From: Lentzea alba | GTDB lineage: Bacteria; Actinomycetota; Actinomycetes; Mycobacteriales; Pseudonocardiaceae | Length of the DNA: 64,000 nt | Direction of reading: 5' to 3' | Assembly: GCF_011067745.1 (NCBI RefSeq) | Contig: NZ_JAAMPJ010000005.1 | Location: forward strand, 464,965-528,964 | Part shown: in pieces, positions 15,042-22,577 of the stretch | Layout of the letters: every line of letters starts with the position of its first letter | Position numbering within the stretch: the stretch's first letter is position 1 | The notes under the pieces: generated by a model | Seen by the model: the letters and a program-made list of their open reading frames with translations, nothing else | Databases searched by the model: none | What the model was told of the DNA's origin: nothing | Position numbers and translations under genes: made by a program

Positions 15042-16121
15042 ATGGCCTCGATCCTGTTCACGCGCGGAGCGCCCTCTCTCGACATCATCGACCAGGAGGG
15101 TCTGCGCGAAGCGGCGCAGAAAGCCTTCACGGACGACCCCGGCGGCACGTTCGCGTACGGCACGAGCGTGGGCTACGTGCCGTTGCGTGCGTGGATCGCG
15201 GAGCAGCACGGTGTCGAGCCGGAGCAGGTGCTCGTCACCAACGGTTCGATGCAGGCCGACGCGTTCCTGTTCGAGCTGCTCGTCCAGCCGGGCGACGACG
15301 TGGTGGTCGAGGCGCCGACCTACGACCGCACGCTGCTGAACCTGCGTCAGCGCGGCGCGAAGATCCACGCCATCGAGCTGGAGACCGACGGCATCAACGT
15401 CGACGCGCTGGAGCAGCTGCTCGAGAGCGGTGTGCGTCCGTCGCTCGCGCACATCATCCCGAACTTCCACAACCCGGCCGGCTACACGCTGTCCGAGGCG
15501 AAGCGGGCGCGGCTGCTGGAGCTCGCGGCGAAGTTCGACTTCGTGCTGTTCGAGGACGACCCGTACATCAAGGTCCGCTTCGAGGGCGAGCCGCTGCCGA
15601 CGATGCTGTCGCAGGACAAGAGCGACAAGGTCGTCTACGCGTCGTCGTTCTCGAAGACCATGGCGCCCGGCATCCGCTGCGGCTACCTGGTCGGGCCGAA
15701 GGCGATCATCAAGAAGATCCAGGACATCGCCACCACCACGTACATCTCGCCGAACATGGTGGCGCAGTCGATCGTGAACTCGTACTGCCGTTCCGGCCGC
15801 ATCGAGGAGTCGGTCGCGAACGTCCGCACCGCGCTGCGTGCGCGCAAGGACGCTCTCGTCACGGCACTCAAGCGTGAGCTGCCCGAGGCCGTCTTCACGC
15901 CGCCGCAGGGTGGCTACTTCATGTGGGTCGAGCTGCCGGGCGTGTCGATCGAGAAGCTGGTCCCGGTCGCCAAGGAGCACGGCGTCGAGTTCGTGAAGGG
16001 CTCGGACTTCCTGCTGGAGGGCGGCGACAACGCCATCCGCCTCGCGTTCTCGGGCGTCACGCCGGAGCAGATCGACGAGGGCATCACCCGCCTCGCCGCG
16101 GCCGTCCGCTCGCTTTCCTGA
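15042..16121 (+). CDS. PLP-dependent class I/II aminotransferase
   Basis: A 359-residue fold-type I aminotransferase related to LysN/2-aminoadipate and MocR-derived enzymes, without a DNA-binding domain. The PLP Lys is in SSFSKTMAPGIRCGYLVG; NFHNPAGYTLSEAKR and FEDDPY place the cofactor-contacting Asn and Asp. GTFAYGTSVGYVPLRAWIAEQHG is the N-terminal substrate loop. The specific amino donor cannot be read out. The ATG at 15042 is taken because the family starts near MASILFTRGAPS. No good ribosome site is seen, so the transcript may be leaderless. It ends inside the convergent glycosyltransferase by 38 bases. Confidence 0.92.
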   Translation: MASILFTRGAPSLDIIDQEGLREAAQKAFTDDPGGTFAYGTSVGYVPLRAWIAEQHGVEPEQVLVTNGSMQADAFLFELLVQPGDDVVVEAPTYDRTLLNLRQRGAKIHAIELETDGINVDALEQLLESGVRPSLAHIIPNFHNPAGYTLSEAKRARLLELAAKFDFVLFEDDPYIKVRFEGEPLPTMLSQDKSDKVVYASSFSKTMAPGIRCGYLVGPKAIIKKIQDIATTTYISPNMVAQSIVNSYCRSGRIEESVANVRTALRARKDALVTALKRELPEAVFTPPQGGYFMWVELPGVSIEKLVPVAKEHGVEFVKGSDFLLEGGDNAIRLAFSGVTPEQIDEGITRLAAAVRSLS

Positions 16122-16911
16122 TCTGCGCCTCCAGGTGCTCCGGCAGCGCACGTCGCTGCCGGAGCGCCTGACGCAGCCGGGGCATGGCCGCCCAGAACGC
16201 CCGCGGGTCCTTCAGCGACGCCACCAGCGCGCGGCCCACCGGCCGTCGCATCCACGAGGTCAGCACGGCGTTGCGCCGCTCGACGATGTCCCCGTCCGGC
16301 GCCCGCTCCGCCGCTGGATGATGGTGCGCCACCACGTCCTCGACGTAGCAGAGCGCCCACCCCGCCGCCGCGAGATCCCACGACAGCAACGTTTCCTCGC
16401 CGCGGAAGAACAGCACCGGGCTGAACCCGCCCGCCTCGATGAACGCCTGCCGCCTCACGATCGCCGAGCAGGCCAGGAACCCGAGCACCGCGGGCCCCGC
16501 AACCCCTTCGCCCAGCGGGCTGTGGCGCAGCAGCGGCGTGATCGGGTCCGGCGTCTCCGCAGGTCCGACGAGGGTGCGTGCGGCAATCACCGCCAGGTCC
16601 GGGTGCTCGTCGAAGATCGGCTCGGCCCGTTCGAACGCGTCGGGCGCCCACCACGAGTCGTCGTCCGCGAAGGCCACGAACGGTGTCCGCGCGGCCCGGA
16701 TGCCGTAGTTGCGCGCGACCGCGCCCAGATTGATCGGCGACTCCAGCACCGTGACCGCGGGGAACTCGCGCCGCACGCGCGCGACGGTGTCGTCGGTGGA
16801 GGCGTTGTCCACCAGGATCACCGGCGCCGCGAGCTCACTGAGGTGCGTGAGCGTCCGCAGCAGGCTGCCGCAGCGGTTCCGCGAGGCGATGACGACGGTT
16901 GTCCGAGCCAT
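16084..16911 (-). CDS. GT2-family glycosyltransferase
   Basis: A 275-residue GT-A-fold glycosyltransferase: TTVVIASRNRCGSLLRTL, VILVDNASTDDTV, NYGIRAARTPFVAFADDDSWW (DDD is the metal/nucleotide-sugar site), and RRQAFIEAGGFSPVLFFRGEETLLSWDLAAAGW. No transmembrane helix is seen, so it is cytoplasmic or peripheral. The basic tail SGRPRRGG might aid membrane contact. Acceptor and sugar are unknown and the neighbours do not form a polysaccharide locus. The 3' end overlaps the aminotransferase gene and contains a perfect 12-base hairpin. Confidence 0.9.
   Translation of the reverse strand: MARTTVVIASRNRCGSLLRTLTHLSELAAPVILVDNASTDDTVARVRREFPAVTVLESPINLGAVARNYGIRAARTPFVAFADDDSWWAPDAFERAEPIFDEHPDLAVIAARTLVGPAETPDPITPLLRHSPLGEGVAGPAVLGFLACSAIVRRQAFIEAGGFSPVLFFRGEETLLSWDLAAAGWALCYVEDVVAHHHPAAERAPDGDIVERRNAVLTSWMRRPVGRALVASLKDPRAFWAAMPRLRQALRQRRALPEHLEAQIRKASGRPRRGG
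16137..16165. terminator. Strong hairpin between convergent genes
   Basis: GCTCCGGCAGCG/CGCTGCCGGAGC, a perfect 12-base stem with loop CACGT, starts 16 bases after the aminotransferase stop and lies within the last codons of the glycosyltransferase. It could end transcription of the aminotransferase; no T run is present. Confidence 0.45.
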
Positions 16912-16944
16912 GCCAGTCGTCTACCCCAGCGTCAGTCACCAACA

Positions 16945-17574
16945 CTACGCAAGGTGCGCGGCGGTGATCGGTGATTCGACCGTCCACCCGAGGTGCTCGT
17001 ACAGCGCGCGCCCTTCTTCGGTGGCGACCAGCACGGCGCGCACCGCACCGCGTTCCGCGGCGACACGCGTCAGCTCAGCCATGACGACCTTGCCGAGACC
17101 TCGCCTGCGGTGCGCGGGATCGGTCTCGACCATGTCGATGACGGCCGCACGACCGTGCACCGCGACCCGCCCTTTCGCCGCGCACCCGCCGTCAGCGGCG
17201 CGGACGGCAACGTCGTGCACGTCGCCGGTGCTGCGCAGGTCCACGGTGTAGGGATCCGGCGGGGCGATGGGCGAACGTGCACCCAGTTCGGTGCTCATCA
17301 GGTACTCCGGCGCCCGGATCGTCCACCTGGGGCTCAGGCCGTCCCGCACCTGCTCGGGCGAACCGCAGACCTTCAGCCAGGTGCCGGACTCGGTGAGGCC
17401 GGCGGCACGCGGGCCGACTGAGCGAGGGTCCAGCAGGACGTAGCGCACGCGGTGCTCGGGCAATCCGACGTCGACGCGGTAGCCGTCGGGCTCCGGGACG
17501 GGATCCGGGGTGCCGCGGGACAACGCCCAGCCCTGCACCCAGTCCTCGACGGCCTGCCCCCAGGAATCGATCAC
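16945..17574 (-). CDS. GNAT-family N-acetyltransferase
   Basis: A 209-residue protein with a C-terminal GNAT domain: AVIDMVETDPAHRRRGLGKVVMAEL gives the acetyl-CoA pyrophosphate loop (RRRGLG), followed by AAERGAVRAVLVATEEGRALYEHLGWTVES. The first 100 residues (VRYVLLDPRSVGPRAAGLTE, GTWLKVCGSPEQV) are not recognised and may shape the acceptor site. Cytoplasmic. It is divergent from the OhrR-type regulator with about 70 bases between, so that regulator's operator could also touch this promoter. Confidence 0.88.
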   Translation of the reverse strand: MIDSWGQAVEDWVQGWALSRGTPDPVPEPDGYRVDVGLPEHRVRYVLLDPRSVGPRAAGLTESGTWLKVCGSPEQVRDGLSPRWTIRAPEYLMSTELGARSPIAPPDPYTVDLRSTGDVHDVAVRAADGGCAAKGRVAVHGRAAVIDMVETDPAHRRRGLGKVVMAELTRVAAERGAVRAVLVATEEGRALYEHLGWTVESPITAAHLA

Positions 17575-17631
17575 CCCACGATCCTGTCACCTCCCCCACA
17601 CCCGTTGGCTCGGAGCGCGCCCGCGAGTTAC

Positions 17632-17641
17632 TGTGTACACA
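17632..17641. promoter_or_regulatory. Palindromic operator at the regulator start
   Basis: TGTGTACACA, a perfect 10-base palindrome, ends one base before the ATG of the MarR/OhrR gene, and a TACTGT -10-like hexamer (17629-17634) overlaps it. This suggests a leaderless, self-repressed transcript. Confidence 0.55.
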
Positions 17642-17642
17642 A

Positions 17643-18092
17643 ATGATTAGTACACCAAGTATCCCGGAGAACCCGCTCGAGCTGGAACGGCAGGTGTGCT
17701 TCGCCCTCGCCGTGGCATCCCGGACGGTGATCGCGGTGTACCGCCCGATCCTCGAGCCGCTCAACCTCACCCACCCGCAGTACCTGGTGATGCTGGCTCT
17801 CTGGGAACGGTCCCCGCGCACCGTCAAGGACCTCAGCAACGCGCTGCAGCTCGACCCCGGCACCCTCAGCCCGCTGCTCAAGCGGCTGGAAGCCATCGGG
17901 TACGTCATGCGCCAACGGGACAAGACCGACGAGCGCGCGCTGGCCCTCACGCTGACCGAGGAAGGCCAGGCGCTCAGGGCAGAAGCGCTCAAGATCCCCT
18001 TCAAGGTCGTGGAGCAGCTGGACATGTCGTTCGAGGAGCTCGCGCAGCTGAACGAGGTGCTGCGCAAGGTGATCGCGAAGGCGACGAAATGA
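17643..18092 (+). CDS. MarR/OhrR-type regulator
   Basis: A 149-residue winged-helix repressor of the OhrR branch. ERQVCFALAVASRTVIAVYRPILEPLNLTHPQYLVMLALWE contains the peroxide-sensing Cys near residue 19 and the conserved tyrosines. GTLSPLLKRLEAIGYVMRQRDKTDERA is the DNA-binding wing. OhrR normally represses the organic peroxide reductase ohr, but no ohr gene is adjacent; the next gene encodes a DUF5313-like membrane protein overlapping it by ATGA. Targets may therefore be at a distance, or the membrane protein may be the target. Confidence 0.92.
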   Translation: MISTPSIPENPLELERQVCFALAVASRTVIAVYRPILEPLNLTHPQYLVMLALWERSPRTVKDLSNALQLDPGTLSPLLKRLEAIGYVMRQRDKTDERALALTLTEEGQALRAEALKIPFKVVEQLDMSFEELAQLNEVLRKVIAKATK

Positions 18093-18484
18093 ATCCCGCG
18101 CTGAAGTTTTGGTACTACGCGGGCGGGCGACTCCCTCAGAAACACCGCGAGTTCGTCTACGACGACGTGACCGGTCCGAAGTGGTTGGTGCGGTTCACGA
18201 TCCGGAGTCTGGTGCAGGTCACGCCACTGGTGACGGTGATCGCCCTCGCGCTCGTGCACGGGCTCGGCTCGCCGTGGCCGTTGGCCATCGCGTGCGGTGG
18301 GCTCGGTTTCGTTGTAGGACTGTACTTCGCGTTGTCCTACGCACCTGAAAGTGTGGATTACCGGCTCACTAAGTACGGGTACCCACGAGGGTCGGCGACC
18401 GAGGGGCGCCGAGTGCGAAACGCCGCGCGGGACCGCGAACGACAAGCGAAGTACGACGCGGTCTGGCGGCGATCCGAAGGGTAG
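18089..18484 (+). CDS. DUF5313-like membrane protein
   Basis: A 131-residue protein opening MNPALKFWYYAGGRLPQKHREFVYDDVTGP, followed by two closely spaced hydrophobic helices (about residues 45-63 and 68-85) and a very basic cytoplasmic tail (VRNAARDRERQAKYDAVWRR). This layout matches the DUF5313 family of actinomycetes, function unknown. Its ATG overlaps the regulator stop, so it is in the OhrR-type regulator's operon and probably responds to the same signal. Confidence 0.82.
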   Translation: MNPALKFWYYAGGRLPQKHREFVYDDVTGPKWLVRFTIRSLVQVTPLVTVIALALVHGLGSPWPLAIACGGLGFVVGLYFALSYAPESVDYRLTKYGYPRGSATEGRRVRNAARDRERQAKYDAVWRRSEG

Positions 18485-18490
18485 AGACCT

Positions 18491-18820
18491 ATGGCCTTGT
18501 TGAGCGATGAGCTGCAGTTCACGAGGCCGCAGGTGCTCACCCTCACCGCCGGGTTGTTGCAGCTCGCGTTCGGCTGGTTCGACGTGTTCGGGCTGGACCC
18601 GAACTACCACGTGATCCAGGTCGGGGTCGGGGCGCTGGGCGTCGCGATGGCGTGGCGGCACGACCTCGCGCGGATGTACGGGCTTCTGTTGCTGCTGTCC
18701 TTCGGGACGTTGGCGTTCTCGCTCGACGACGTGACGACCGAGAGCTTTCTCGAGGTGCGGACGGCGTTGATCGGGCTGGTAATCACGCTGGCCAGGCCGG
18801 CAAAGCGCGCTCCGAACTGA
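18491..18820 (+). CDS. Small membrane protein
   Basis: A 109-residue membrane protein, six bases downstream of the DUF5313 gene and probably in the same operon. Three hydrophobic segments (about residues 15-33, 40-55, 62-78) are followed by an amphipathic helix ending LARPAKRAPN. AGAGAC precedes the ATG. The family is not recognised. Its last 38 bases overlap the convergent surE gene. Confidence 0.72.
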   Translation: MALLSDELQFTRPQVLTLTAGLLQLAFGWFDVFGLDPNYHVIQVGVGALGVAMAWRHDLARMYGLLLLLSFGTLAFSLDDVTTESFLEVRTALIGLVITLARPAKRAPN

Positions 18821-19538
18821 CGTCGCGGTCCACCGAACGCAGGGCCGTCAGGGTCGCGTAGCCGTCGGCGAGCAGGGCCGCGTCGGTGCCGGGCACGAGT
18901 GACTCCTCCGAGTACACGTGGACGAGTTCGACCTCGCCGTCGTCCAGCTCGTCCACGCGGCTCTGCACGGTGCCGAACCGTGCCAGCTCGGCCCAGCGAA
19001 GTCCTTGCACGTCAACGATGTTCGGCACGTTCAGCGAGACGACCGAGGCCGCGGGCATCTCCAGCAACACCGGCAGCACCGCGCGCACGACCTCGCCCGC
19101 CTTGTCCCACAACGGCTCGGGGCCGTCCAGGCCGACGTCCAGCGACACCGCCATCGACGTGACGTCGTTGAGGTGGGCGGTCAGCGCGGCGCCGACCGTG
19201 CCGGAGTGCAGGATCGCGCGGCCGACGTTCGCTCCCAGGTTCACCCCGGAGAGCAGCACGTCGGGCTTGCCTCCGAAACCGCCGCGGCACGCGATCAGCG
19301 AGATCAGGCCCGGATGCGCGGCGACCGCGTGGGCCTCCACGTCCAGGCCCGGGATCGTGTGGCGGGAGCTCGCCACTCGACCGGTGTCGCTGATGGCCGC
19401 GACCGAAGCCGAAGTGCCGCTCGCCTGGGACGCGGGCGCGGCCACCACCACGTCAAGCCCGCAGTCCACCGCGGCGGCAGCCAGGGCAACCAGGCCGGGA
19501 GAGTCGATTCCGTCGTCGTTGGTGATCAGCGCGCGCAT
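18783..19538 (-). CDS. surE: 5'/3'-nucleotidase SurE
   Basis: A 251-residue SurE nucleotidase, removing phosphate from nucleoside monophosphates. The family core is plain: MRALITNDDGIDSPGLVALA (metal-binding Asp pair), VVVAAPASQASGTSASV, VLLSGVNLGANVGRAILHSGTVGAA (metal Asn) and VVSLNVPNI. Four bases separate it from the upstream PfkB kinase, so the two form an operon. This pairing suggests coordinated nucleoside or sugar-phosphate turnover rather than the classic surE-pcm stress operon. The C-terminal tail is shared with a convergent gene. Confidence 0.93.
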   Translation of the reverse strand: MRALITNDDGIDSPGLVALAAAAVDCGLDVVVAAPASQASGTSASVAAISDTGRVASSRHTIPGLDVEAHAVAAHPGLISLIACRGGFGGKPDVLLSGVNLGANVGRAILHSGTVGAALTAHLNDVTSMAVSLDVGLDGPEPLWDKAGEVVRAVLPVLLEMPAASVVSLNVPNIVDVQGLRWAELARFGTVQSRVDELDDGEVELVHVYSEESLVPGTDAALLADGYATLTALRSVDRDVSSERALPAWPA

Positions 19539-19542
19539 CCGC

Positions 19543-20448
19543 TCATTCCTCGATCGGCTCCAGTTCCACGCGTTTGCTCAGCTCGCGCACCGCTTCTCCC
19601 CCGCCGCTGCCGAGGCCGTGCCGCGTCACGTTGACCGCACCGGCGGCCGCGCCGAGCTTCACCGCGTCCTCCAACGACATACCCAGCGCGAGTCCCGCCG
19701 AAATCCCCGCGGTCATGGAGTCGCCGGCCCCGCGCGTGTCGACGGGTTGCAGCTGAGGCATCCGCACGAAGTACAACCGGTCGTTGAGCAGCGCCAACGC
19801 CGGTTCGTCCGCGCGGGACACGACGACGCCGTGCACGCACGAAGAAGCGATCTCACGGGCCTTCTGCACGAGCTTGGGCACCTCTTCCTCGCCCAGTTCC
19901 TCGTGCGAGACCTTCACGACGTGCGGGCCGCCGCGCACCGCTTCGGCGAGCCGGTCGCCGGACAGGTCGACGATCACGCGGCAGTCGTTGCTGGTCAGGT
20001 CGGCGGTCAGGCGGTAGTACGTGTCGTGGGGCAACACGCGGTCGTCGGACGGACCGCTCAACACGGCCGTGCCCGCGCGAATGCCTTCGATCAGCGTTGA
20101 CTCGTACAGGTCGTCGAGCTCGTGCCGGGACAACGCGTCCGGCGGCATCTCGACCATCTCGGAACGGTGGCCGTCACGGCGATCGTGCACGTACGCGCTG
20201 TTGCGTGCGGCGACGTCACGCGCGCGCACGTCGACGTGTTCGCCTTCTAGCAACGTGCGCAGCACACGGCCTGTTTCACCTCCGAACGTCGCGCACACCA
20301 CGGCTTCGACGCCCAGTGCGGCGATCATTCTCGACTGCCAGAAACCCTGGCCACCCGCGTGCAGGTGCACGTCGGGTTCGCCGTCGAGGTCCTCGACGGT
20401 GACGGTCAGCTGAGGGGACGGGGCAAATACGGCAACTCGGGCATCCAC
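19543..20448 (-). CDS. PfkB-family carbohydrate kinase
   Basis: A 301-residue ribokinase-like kinase. The N-terminal PfkB signature is in LHAGGQGFWQSRMIAALG and the C-terminal active site is PVDTRGAGDSMTAGISAGLALG, where the Asp is the catalytic base. The opening VAVFAPSPQLTVTVEDLDGEPDVH resembles 1-phosphofructokinases more than ribokinases, but no PTS genes are near. It transcribes into surE with a four-base gap. Substrate is uncertain: fructose-1-phosphate, tagatose-6-phosphate or a nucleoside are all possible. Confidence 0.88.
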   Translation of the reverse strand: MDARVAVFAPSPQLTVTVEDLDGEPDVHLHAGGQGFWQSRMIAALGVEAVVCATFGGETGRVLRTLLEGEHVDVRARDVAARNSAYVHDRRDGHRSEMVEMPPDALSRHELDDLYESTLIEGIRAGTAVLSGPSDDRVLPHDTYYRLTADLTSNDCRVIVDLSGDRLAEAVRGGPHVVKVSHEELGEEEVPKLVQKAREIASSCVHGVVVSRADEPALALLNDRLYFVRMPQLQPVDTRGAGDSMTAGISAGLALGMSLEDAVKLGAAAGAVNVTRHGLGSGGGEAVRELSKRVELEPIEE

Positions 20449-20462
20449 GACATCCGGGCTAC

Positions 20463-20495
20463 CCGGTGCGGGCGAACGGTATTCGCCCGCACCGG
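20463..20495. terminator. Perfect 14-base hairpin
   Basis: CCGGTGCGGGCGAA/TTCGCCCGCACCGG with loop CGGTA lies between the stop of the small acidic gene and the start of the PfkB gene, both on the minus strand. It is the likely terminator for transcripts arriving from the right. Confidence 0.7.
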
Positions 20496-20496
20496 A

Positions 20497-20682
20497 TCAC
20501 GCGCCGGAACCGCCGGTCGGGTCCGCCCCGTCCTGCGGTGCGGGCGCGCCGCCCGGCCCCATCTTCTCGTCGGCGCGCCACTCACCCGGTTCCGTCAGGT
20601 CGCGGTACTCGTCGACCTCCTGGGGCGTGGGGTCGACGCCGGCCTCTTCCGCGAACTCTTCCGCTTCTTCGGGATCTGTCAT
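20497..20682 (-). CDS. Small acidic protein
   Basis: A predicted 61-residue, strongly acidic and probably disordered protein: MTDPEEAEEFAEEAGVDPTPQEVDEYRDLTEPGEW, then a glycine/proline/alanine-rich tail. No domain is recognised. Support comes from its position between the GH20 gene and a perfect terminator hairpin on the same strand, leaving little other explanation for the region, and from its coherent composition. It starts 24 bases after the GH20 stop. Confidence 0.55.
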   Translation of the reverse strand: MTDPEEAEEFAEEAGVDPTPQEVDEYRDLTEPGEWRADEKMGPGGAPAPQDGADPTGGSGA

Positions 20683-20706
20683 GTCCGACCGAGTACCCAG
20701 CGGAGC

Positions 20707-22431
20707 TCAGCAGATTCCACCGTCGCGCCAGACGCCCCACTGGCCGGTGGTGCCGGGTTCCTCGCCCTGCGTCCACCACTGCGCGGTCCACTTGTGGCCG
20801 TTGTGCGAGACCACGTTGCCGCCGGTGTAGACCTTCGAGCGCTCCCACGCCGGCTGCGCGCACGAACCAGGCGGGCCGCCGGTGTCCCACGGGACCTGGG
20901 CCGACTTGTAGAAGTTGATGCCCATGGTCGTCCAGCGCGGGCCCTGGTTGCCCAGGCGCACCTTGAACTGGTCCCAGTTGTGCGTGGACCACGGCGACCA
21001 GCCCAGTTCCGCGATCGTCGCGAGCCGCGGGAACGCCATGAACTCGATGTCCCGCCCGGTGACGATCGTCTCGGTCCACAGTGGAGCTTCGACGCCGCGC
21101 ACCGCGGACTCCGGGACACCGCTCAGGTGCGTGCCGGGGTTCCACTCGTAGGCGGTCTGAACCTCGATGTAGCCCGCCCACGACAGGCCCAGCGGCGTGC
21201 TGGAGTTGTACTTCATGTCCAGGTACGCCTTGTTCGCGGGCGACATGATGACCTTGTTGCCGCGCGCCGCCGCTGCCTGCACCGTGGCGTTGGACGTCGT
21301 CGTGCCCCAGTACTGCGGGATGGCGGTGGTGTCGGTCGTGGTCTTCACGAACTCGTGCCAGCCGAGCACGGTCTTGCCGTACTTCTTCACGATCGGCAGG
21401 GCGCGGTTCATGAACGTCTGGTAGTCGGCGTCGGAGGTCGCGTGCGCCTCGTCGCCGCCGATGTGGAAGTACGGGCCGGGCGTCAGCGCCGCGATCTCGC
21501 GCACCACGTCGTCGATGAACTGGTAGGTGACGTCCTTGTTGACGCACAGCGAGGAGTAGCCGACCTCGATGTCCGTGCGCAGCGGTGGGGCCTGGTTGTT
21601 GCAGTTGAGCTCCGCGTACGAGGCCTGCGCGGCGTTGGTGTGGCCGGGCATGTCGATCTCGGGGATCACCGTGATCTTGCGCGACGCCGCGTACTGCACG
21701 ATCTCGCTGTACTGCGCCTTGGTGTAGTAACCGCCGGGGCCGCCGCCGACCTGCGTGCTGCCGCCGTACGTCGCGAGCCGCGGCCAGCTGTCGATCACGA
21801 TCCGCCAGCCCTGGTCGTCGCTCAGGTGCAGGTGGAAGTAGTTGATCTTGTAGAGCGCCAGCTGGTCGATGTACCGCTTGACCGTGGACACCGGGTGGAA
21901 GTGGCGGGCCACGTCGAGCATCGCGCCGCGATAGGAGAACCGCGGGTAGTCGACGATCAGCGCGCCCGGCACGGTCCACGGACCGGGTTGCGTGGTCGCG
22001 CTCTCCACCGCGGCGGACAGCAGCTGCCGGAGCGTCTGCACGCCGGCGAAGAGCCCCTCCGACGTGTTGGCGCGCACCACGATGGCGTTCGCCGCGACGT
22101 CGAGCTGGTAACCCTGCTGGCCGACCTGCGCAGGTGCCCCCGACAGCAGCAGCGAGATGCCGTCAGCGGGTGTTCCGGCCGCGTCGGACACCGGCAGGGC
22201 GTACCCGGTCGACGGTCGCAGCACGCCTGCCAGGAAGGTGCCGACGTCCCGCGCGGCGGGGCTGGTGTAGATCTTGGTGGCGGCCGTCAGGTTGTGCGTG
22301 ACGCCGGCCCTGGCCTGGACCGAGACCGGTACCGGGACCAGGCTCTGCAACGGTTCCGCGGCCTGCGACTGCGCGCTCACGGAGAGCGCCGCGGTCACAG
22401 CGATGACCACGGCGAGAACCCGAGTTCTCAC
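20707..22431 (-). CDS. Secreted beta-N-acetylhexosaminidase (GH20) with chitin-binding tail
   Basis: A 574-residue exported enzyme releasing terminal GlcNAc from chitin oligomers. Signal peptide VLAVVIAVTAALSVSAQSQA; a GH20b domain (LVPVPVSVQARAG, VVRANTSEGLFAGVQTLRQLL); the GH20 barrel from about residue 165 with GAMLDVARHFHPV, HLHLSDDQGWR, IPEIDMPGHTNAA and the catalytic Asp-Glu pair in YFHIGGDEAHAT. The C terminus has a CBM5/12-type module (WERSKVYTGGNVVSHNG, WTAQWWTQGEEPG, WGVWRD). A dre-like site lies 71 bases upstream, fitting control by DasR and GlcNAc-phosphate. The protein looks complete. Confidence 0.95.
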   Translation of the reverse strand: MRTRVLAVVIAVTAALSVSAQSQAAEPLQSLVPVPVSVQARAGVTHNLTAATKIYTSPAARDVGTFLAGVLRPSTGYALPVSDAAGTPADGISLLLSGAPAQVGQQGYQLDVAANAIVVRANTSEGLFAGVQTLRQLLSAAVESATTQPGPWTVPGALIVDYPRFSYRGAMLDVARHFHPVSTVKRYIDQLALYKINYFHLHLSDDQGWRIVIDSWPRLATYGGSTQVGGGPGGYYTKAQYSEIVQYAASRKITVIPEIDMPGHTNAAQASYAELNCNNQAPPLRTDIEVGYSSLCVNKDVTYQFIDDVVREIAALTPGPYFHIGGDEAHATSDADYQTFMNRALPIVKKYGKTVLGWHEFVKTTTDTTAIPQYWGTTTSNATVQAAAARGNKVIMSPANKAYLDMKYNSSTPLGLSWAGYIEVQTAYEWNPGTHLSGVPESAVRGVEAPLWTETIVTGRDIEFMAFPRLATIAELGWSPWSTHNWDQFKVRLGNQGPRWTTMGINFYKSAQVPWDTGGPPGSCAQPAWERSKVYTGGNVVSHNGHKWTAQWWTQGEEPGTTGQWGVWRDGGIC

Positions 22432-22499
22432 GACTCCTCCTCATGAGTCGAGGGGCGGCGACCCGAGGACCAGCGTGACCATCTCTCCCATTTGCCGTC

Positions 22500-22516
22500 A
22501 ATGGTCTGAGCCAATT
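22500..22516. promoter_or_regulatory. Dre-like operator before the hexosaminidase
   Basis: AATGGTCTGAGCCAATT; the core TGGTCTGAGCCA differs from the dre core at three central positions but keeps the TGG...CCA ends. It lies 71 bases upstream of the GH20 start and 62 bases from the divergent gene at 22578. Confidence 0.55.
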
Positions 22517-22577
22517 CGAACGTGGCTTTCCGTGAGGCACCTGCGCGACGGTCCTGCGCCGTGCCACACTCGCCGGA

